Source: DATAZK01 sp963731205 | GTDB lineage: Bacteria; Actinomycetota; Actinomycetes; Frankiales; Frankiaceae | Direction of reading: 5' to 3' | DNA: 64,000 nt | Assembly (NCBI GenBank): GCA_963731205.1 | Contig: CAVSUJ010000002.1 | Coordinates: 62,001 to 126,000, forward strand | Shown: in pieces, positions 61,381 to 64,000 of the stretch | How the letters are laid out: the number at the start of each line of letters is the position of its first letter | Position numbering within the stretch: the first letter of the stretch is position 1 | Position numbers and translations under genes: made by a program | The notes under the pieces: generated by a model | Databases searched by the model: none | What the model saw: the letters and a program-made list of their open reading frames with translations, nothing else | Told to the model about the DNA's origin: nothing

Positions 61381-61398
61381 GCCCAATCTCGCTTGGGC
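61381..61398 (+). terminator. Possible terminator after array copy 1
   Basis: GCCCAA and TTGGGC flank a 6-nt loop, 20 nt after the stop. Just before it is a tandem GACCGGCC repeat (three copies from about 61360). The stem is short, so termination is only possible. Confidence 0.35.
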
Positions 61399-61412
61399 TG
61401 ACCGCGGCGCTA

Positions 61413-61432
61413 TTCGGGCCCCAGTTCCTCAA
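61413..61432. promoter_or_regulatory. DosR-like motif, array copy 2
   Basis: TTCGGGCCCCAGTTCCTCAA matches TTSGGGACTWWAGTCCCSAA at 14 of 20 positions by hand count, with both ends correct. It ends 114 nt before the ATG at 61547. An inverted repeat GATCGC-N6-GCGATC (61467-61484) lies between it and the gene. Confidence 0.35.
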
Positions 61433-61546
61433 CAGCCCAGCCGTTTGGCAAGTCGACGTGTTACCTGATCGCAGTTACGCGATCGGCCGACCGCAGCGCA
61501 AAGCCGCCGCGGCCGGTTGGGGGAAACACACCTGAGGCGACTGCCC

Positions 61547-61939
61547 ATGCTGACCCAACGCCATGCTGTTCCGCTGATTGCCGGACTAGTCGTGTTCGGA
61601 GCCGTGACGGCCTTCGCGGCCGGCTTCTCGGTCAACTCCACGACCATCCAGTCCGGGTCGGCGACGGTCGGCGGCTGCGGCGCTGTCGCTGCGGTGACCT
61701 ACAACATGGTGTGGGACGCGGGGCTGTCCGCGTACAAGGTGTCGACCGCACCGGTGACGACGGGTACCGGCTGCAAAGGCATGGGCTACAAGGTCACCGT
61801 CACGAGCGCCGGCAACGTGTCGCTGGGTGAGATCACGGGAACTCTCGACAGCATCACCGGCGCTGCGGCGCCCGACTTCACCTCCCGCAACATCCTGGTG
61901 TCGAACGTGGGTGGCGTTTCCGTCACCGTGACCGGCTGA
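61547..61939 (+). CDS. Secreted small paralogue, array copy 2
   Basis: A 130-residue member of the array. The ATG at 61547 follows GAGG (61534-61537). The N-terminus MLTQRHAVPLIAGLVVFGAVTAFAAGFSVNS gives a signal peptide. The two cysteines are in GGCGAVAA and GTGCKGMGYK. The C-terminus SNVGGVSVTVTG matches the other copies. It pairs best with copy 3 (shared YKVSTAPVTT and DSITGAAAPDFTS-like segments). Function unknown. Confidence 0.78.
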   Translation: MLTQRHAVPLIAGLVVFGAVTAFAAGFSVNSTTIQSGSATVGGCGAVAAVTYNMVWDAGLSAYKVSTAPVTTGTGCKGMGYKVTVTSAGNVSLGEITGTLDSITGAAAPDFTSRNILVSNVGGVSVTVTG

Positions 61940-61973
61940 TGGCCGGTGGGAGGCTGAAGGTCCTGCGGTTGTT

Positions 61974-61988
61974 GGACTTTCGCCCCGA
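61974..61988. promoter_or_regulatory. DosR-like motif, array copy 3
   Basis: GGACTTTCGCCCCGA, followed by GAGTC, differs at two positions from the equivalent site of copy 4. It ends 113 nt before the ATG at 62102. A perfect inverted repeat GATCGCC-N7-GGCGATC (62024-62044) lies about 58 nt before the start. Confidence 0.4.
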
Positions 61989-62101
61989 GAGTCGGCTCCG
62001 GCCACGGGCCGAAGTGACAGGTTGATCGCCGAGAAGTGGCGATCTCCGGGCGCGCTACGGATCGCGAGTGAACCGGCCAAAATCGAAAACGGAGTCCATA
62101 C

Positions 62102-62491
62102 ATGAACAAGCGGCATTTCGTCCCGGTCATTGCCGGCGTCGTGGTGTGCGGTGCGGTCACGGCCTTCGCGGCCGGCTTCAGCGTCAGTTCGACGACCGTG
62201 GTTTCGGGTAGTACCACCGTCTCCGGATGCAATGCCACAGCGGCGGTCAGCTACAACACGATCTGGGACACGACGCTCAAGGCCTACAAAGTGAGCACCG
62301 CGCCCGTGACCACGGCTACGGCCTGCCACGGGATGTCCTACAAGGTCACCCTGCAGAACGCCAGCAACGTCTCCCTCGGAGAAGTCACCGGCACCCTGGA
62401 TGCCGTGACCGGAGCCGCCTCGCCGGACTTCACCAGCCTCGGCGTCCTGGCCTCGAACGTCTCAGCGATCTCGGTCACCGTCACCGGCTGA
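62102..62491 (+). CDS. Secreted small paralogue, array copy 3
   Basis: A 129-residue member. ATG at 62102 with GGAG eight bases upstream. MNKRHFVPVIAGVVVCGAVTAFAAGFSVSS forms the signal peptide and contains an extra Cys in the hydrophobic core. Mature cysteines lie in SGCNATAA and TACHGMSYK. The end reads SNVSAISVTVTG. A strong terminator follows, so this copy is likely its own transcript. Confidence 0.8.
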   Translation: MNKRHFVPVIAGVVVCGAVTAFAAGFSVSSTTVVSGSTTVSGCNATAAVSYNTIWDTTLKAYKVSTAPVTTATACHGMSYKVTLQNASNVSLGEVTGTLDAVTGAASPDFTSLGVLASNVSAISVTVTG

Positions 62492-62515
62492 TAGCCCCCA
62501 GGCCACCAAGCCCCC

Positions 62516-62550
62516 AAGCCCCCGCGAACGTTTGGCGCTCGCGGGGGCTT
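62516..62550 (+). terminator. Terminator after array copy 3
   Basis: AAGCCCCCGCGA (62516-62527) and TCGCGGGGGCTT (62539-62550) are a perfect 12-bp inverted repeat with an 11-nt loop, 25 nt after the stop codon. The flanking A and T residues add a short A-T pair. It isolates copy 3 from copy 4. Confidence 0.75.
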
Positions 62551-62605
62551 CGGCGTACAGACCCTGCGCCGACTGGCGCAATCACCCAGAATAGCTGGGA
62601 ACAAA

Positions 62606-62620
62606 GGACTTTCTGCCCGA
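62606..62620. promoter_or_regulatory. DosR-like motif, array copy 4
   Basis: GGACTTTCTGCCCGA, followed by TAGTC, matches the copy 3 element at 13 of 15 positions and ends 109 nt before the ATG at 62730. An inverted repeat ACTGCCCG-TG-CGGGCGGT (62656-62673, one wobble) lies 57 nt before the start. Confidence 0.4.
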
Positions 62621-62729
62621 TAGTCACAAGGCTTCAGGCACCGAAAAGCTATCCGACTGCCCGTGCGGGCGGTCAGCCGAACGTGCTGCCGGGGATGCAG
62701 CAGGCGGCGCGTCGAGACGGAGCTCCCAG

Positions 62730-63119
62730 ATGAAAATCAACAAGCGTTACGTCGCTCCGGCTTTGGCCGGTGTGGTCGTTTTCGGCGCAGTCACGGCGTT
62801 CGCCGCCGGCTTCACGGTGACTTCCAACACCGTGGTGTCCGGTAACGCGACGGTCAATGCGTGCAACGCCTCTGCGGCGGTCAGCTACACCACCGCCTGG
62901 GACGCCACGCTCCCGGGCTACGCCGTAGCCACCGCGCCGATCACCACGGGCGCCGGCTGCGGAACCATGTCCTACAAGGTCAGCCTGACCGGAGCGAGCG
63001 GCGTTTCGCTGGCGGAGCAGACCGGCTCGCTCACCGCCGGCAGCGCCTCGCCCAGTTTCGCCACGAATCACATCCTCGCCTCCAACGTCATCGGGATTTC
63101 CATCACCATCACCGGCTGA
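62730..63119 (+). CDS. Secreted small paralogue, array copy 4
   Basis: A 129-residue member. ATG at 62730 with GGAG upstream. MKINKRYVAPALAGVVVFGAVTAFAAGFTVTS is the signal peptide region. Cysteines lie in NACNASAA and GAGCGTMSYK, and the end is SNVIGISITITG. It is almost identical to copy 6 over the portion that copy 6 has in the window, pointing to recent duplication or gene conversion. Confidence 0.8.
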   Translation: MKINKRYVAPALAGVVVFGAVTAFAAGFTVTSNTVVSGNATVNACNASAAVSYTTAWDATLPGYAVATAPITTGAGCGTMSYKVSLTGASGVSLAEQTGSLTAGSASPSFATNHILASNVIGISITITG

Positions 63120-63150
63120 TAGCGCCGCAACGGCGAGACAGCTCAGTCGC

Positions 63151-63186
63151 TGCCGGTGGGCCTGCAATTCAACAGGCCCACCGGCA
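63151..63186 (+). terminator. Terminator after array copy 4
   Basis: TGCCGGTGGGCCTG (63151-63164) and CAGGCCCACCGGCA (63173-63186) are a perfect 14-bp inverted repeat with an 8-nt loop, 31 nt after the copy 4 stop. It separates copies 4 and 5, so copy 5 either has its own promoter after it or depends on read-through. Confidence 0.75.
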
Positions 63187-63201
63187 AGGACATCGCACCA
63201 A

Positions 63202-63219
63202 CTGACCCGATCGGGTCAG
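63202..63219. promoter_or_regulatory. Perfect palindrome before array copy 5
   Basis: CTGACCCGATCGGGTCAG is an 18-bp perfect palindrome, directly before the ribosome site (ACGGAG) of copy 5 and 14 nt before its ATG. It recalls the CTGACCG/CGGTCAG repeat of copy 1. It may be an operator or a leader hairpin. Copy 5 lacks the DosR-like motif seen in the others. Confidence 0.45.
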
Positions 63220-63233
63220 GACGGAGTCCATTG

Positions 63234-63617
63234 ATGGCCAAGCGATACGTCGTTCCGGTCGTTGCTGGGATTGTGGTCTTCGGCGCGGTGACGGCATTTG
63301 CGGCCGGATTCACGGTCACCTCGAAGACGGTCGTGTCCGGCAACGCAGCGGTAAGCGCCTGCAACGCCACGGCAGCCGTCAGCTACACCACGTCATGGGA
63401 CGCCACCGTCCCGGGCTACGTCGTAGCTACGGCACCCGTCACGGCCGGAGCCAGCTGCGGAACCATGGCCTACAAGGTCAGCCTCACCGGCACCGGCGGA
63501 ACGGCGCTGGCCGAGCAGACCGGATCACTGACGGCCGGGAGCGCCTCTCCCAACTTTGCTGCCAGCAAGATTCCGGCGGCGAACGTGACCGGCATCTCCG
63601 TCACCATCACAGGCTGA
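63234..63617 (+). CDS. Secreted small paralogue, array copy 5
   Basis: A 127-residue member. The ATG at 63234 has GGAG upstream; TTG 63231 is an alternative. MAKRYVVPVVAGIVVFGAVTAFAAGFTVTS is the signal peptide. Cysteines lie in SACNATAA and GASCGTMAYK and the end is NVTGISVTITG. The gap to copy 4 is only 114 nt, shorter than the other gaps. Confidence 0.8.
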   Translation: MAKRYVVPVVAGIVVFGAVTAFAAGFTVTSKTVVSGNAAVSACNATAAVSYTTSWDATVPGYVVATAPVTAGASCGTMAYKVSLTGTGGTALAEQTGSLTAGSASPNFAASKIPAANVTGISVTITG

Positions 63618-63643
63618 CCGAAGCCGAAAGTCCATAGCCAGCA

Positions 63644-63658
63644 GGGCTTTTTACCCGC
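63644..63658. promoter_or_regulatory. DosR-like motif, array copy 6
   Basis: GGGCTTTTTACCCGC shares the GG-CTTT-N3-CCCG pattern (11 of 15 with copy 4) and ends 110 nt before the ATG at 63769. A partial CTGATCGCC element (63691-63699) recalls the GATCGC repeats of copies 2 and 3. Confidence 0.3.
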
Positions 63659-63768
63659 ATGGCCGGCTGCCCCTGCTGTCGAAGCAAGTCCTGATCGCCG
63701 CGGGGGCGTTCGCCGGATGCACGGTGCAATGGCGCTGTGAACGGTTCCTGACGTACGGAGCACACCGA

Positions 63769-64000
63769 ATGATCAACAAGCGTTACATCGCTCCGGCACT
63801 CGCCGGCGTCGTCGTCTTCGGAGCCGTCACGGCGTTCGCCGCCGGCTTCACGGTCACCTCGAACACGGTCGTGTCCGGTAACGCAACGGTCAGCGCATGC
63901 AACGCCAGCGCCGCTGTCAGCTACACCACCGCTTGGGACGCGACCGTGCCTGGCTACGTCGTCGCCACCGCACCTGTCACTACCGGCGCCGGTTGCGCCA
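63769..64000 (+). CDS. Secreted small paralogue, array copy 6, cut by window edge
   Basis: The first 77 residues are visible; the gene continues past base 64000. MINKRYIAPALAGVVVFGAVTAFAAGFTVTSNTVV matches copy 4 closely, with about six substitutions and one lost residue over the shared part. The first mature cysteine is in SACNASAA and the second in GAGCA. ATG at 63769 follows GGAG by eight bases. The array therefore extends beyond this window. Confidence 0.8.
   Translation, partial: MINKRYIAPALAGVVVFGAVTAFAAGFTVTSNTVVSGNATVSACNASAAVSYTTAWDATVPGYVVATAPVTTGAGCA

Noticed and set aside
61360..61384. GACCGGCC tandem repeat as a microsatellite or att site
   Set aside because: Only three 8-bp copies, overlapping the stop region of copy 1; no integrase or matching copy elsewhere in the window.
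61440..61540. Cyclic di-GMP class I riboswitch upstream of array copy 2
   Set aside because: GCGCAAAGCC recalls the conserved core of that class, but the partner elements (CACGCACAGGGCAAACC and the GGTAGC region) are missing.

Overview
The window is high-GC and has dense, short-spaced genes, many GTG or TTG starts, and ATGA/GTGA stop-start overlaps. Together with a mycobacterial-type Zur, a MarR/TetR-rich catabolic repertoire and a response-regulator/thioredoxin-reductase fusion, this indicates the chromosome of an actinobacterium (Actinomycetia). The species cannot be named from the sequence. No rRNA, tRNA, phage, insertion sequence or CRISPR array was found.

Layout. 0-9.6 kb: the N-terminus of Zur at the left edge, SDR dehydrogenases, a YihY membrane protein and a zinc alcohol dehydrogenase. 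A hemerythrin-phosphoketolase-acetate kinase group (minus strand) follows, then an SDR broken by a frameshift. 9.6-14.2 kb: an intergenic repeat cluster, then a translationally coupled zinc ABC importer (znuA-znuC-two permeases) and a FetB-like permease. 14.2-20.8 kb: a membrane GGDEF protein, a lactate-monooxygenase-like flavoenzyme, a GH3 lipoprotein, an FMN reductase, and a three-gene cassette of an Nfu-like protein, a UGSC-family protein and a 354-residue protein of unknown function.

20.8-37.2 kb is a minus-strand catabolic supercluster. It holds a fused electron-transfer flavoprotein, an SDR, three amidohydrolases, two kinds of CoA ligase, a thiolase-like/DUF35 pair, an alcohol and an aldehyde dehydrogenase and an MFS transporter. 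A TetR gene lies upstream and a perfect TetR-type palindrome lies inside it. The content suggests import, CoA activation, aldol cleavage and oxidation of an organic acid; the substrate is unknown. 37.2-47.7 kb carries a TauD dioxygenase and a plus-strand hydantoinase A/B - N-acyl-D-amino-acid deacylase (frameshifted) - acyl-CoA synthetase operon, then a CaiB-type CoA transferase and a MarR regulator. 47.7-60.8 kb holds a split-barrel flavoprotein, a LarA-like/SnoaL-like pair, Lon protease, a redox-signalling triad (receiver-TrxR fusion, UBP zinc finger, cNMP-binding histidine kinase), a second copy of the intergenic repeat, a DapB-like dehydrogenase, an LLM flavoenzyme, an enoyl-CoA hydratase and an acetate transporter.

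60.9-64.0 kb is a tandem array of at least six small secreted paralogues (about 127-130 residues) that runs off the right edge. Most copies have their own upstream cassette: a recurring GG(A/G)CTTT-N3-CCCG-like motif about 105-115 nt before the start, an inverted repeat about 55-65 nt before it, then a Shine-Dalgarno sequence. A better match to the DosR/DevR consensus occurs between the GGDEF gene and the flavoenzyme at 15.84 kb. This array and its repeated control region are the best candidates here for an undescribed system, followed by the UGSC cassette.
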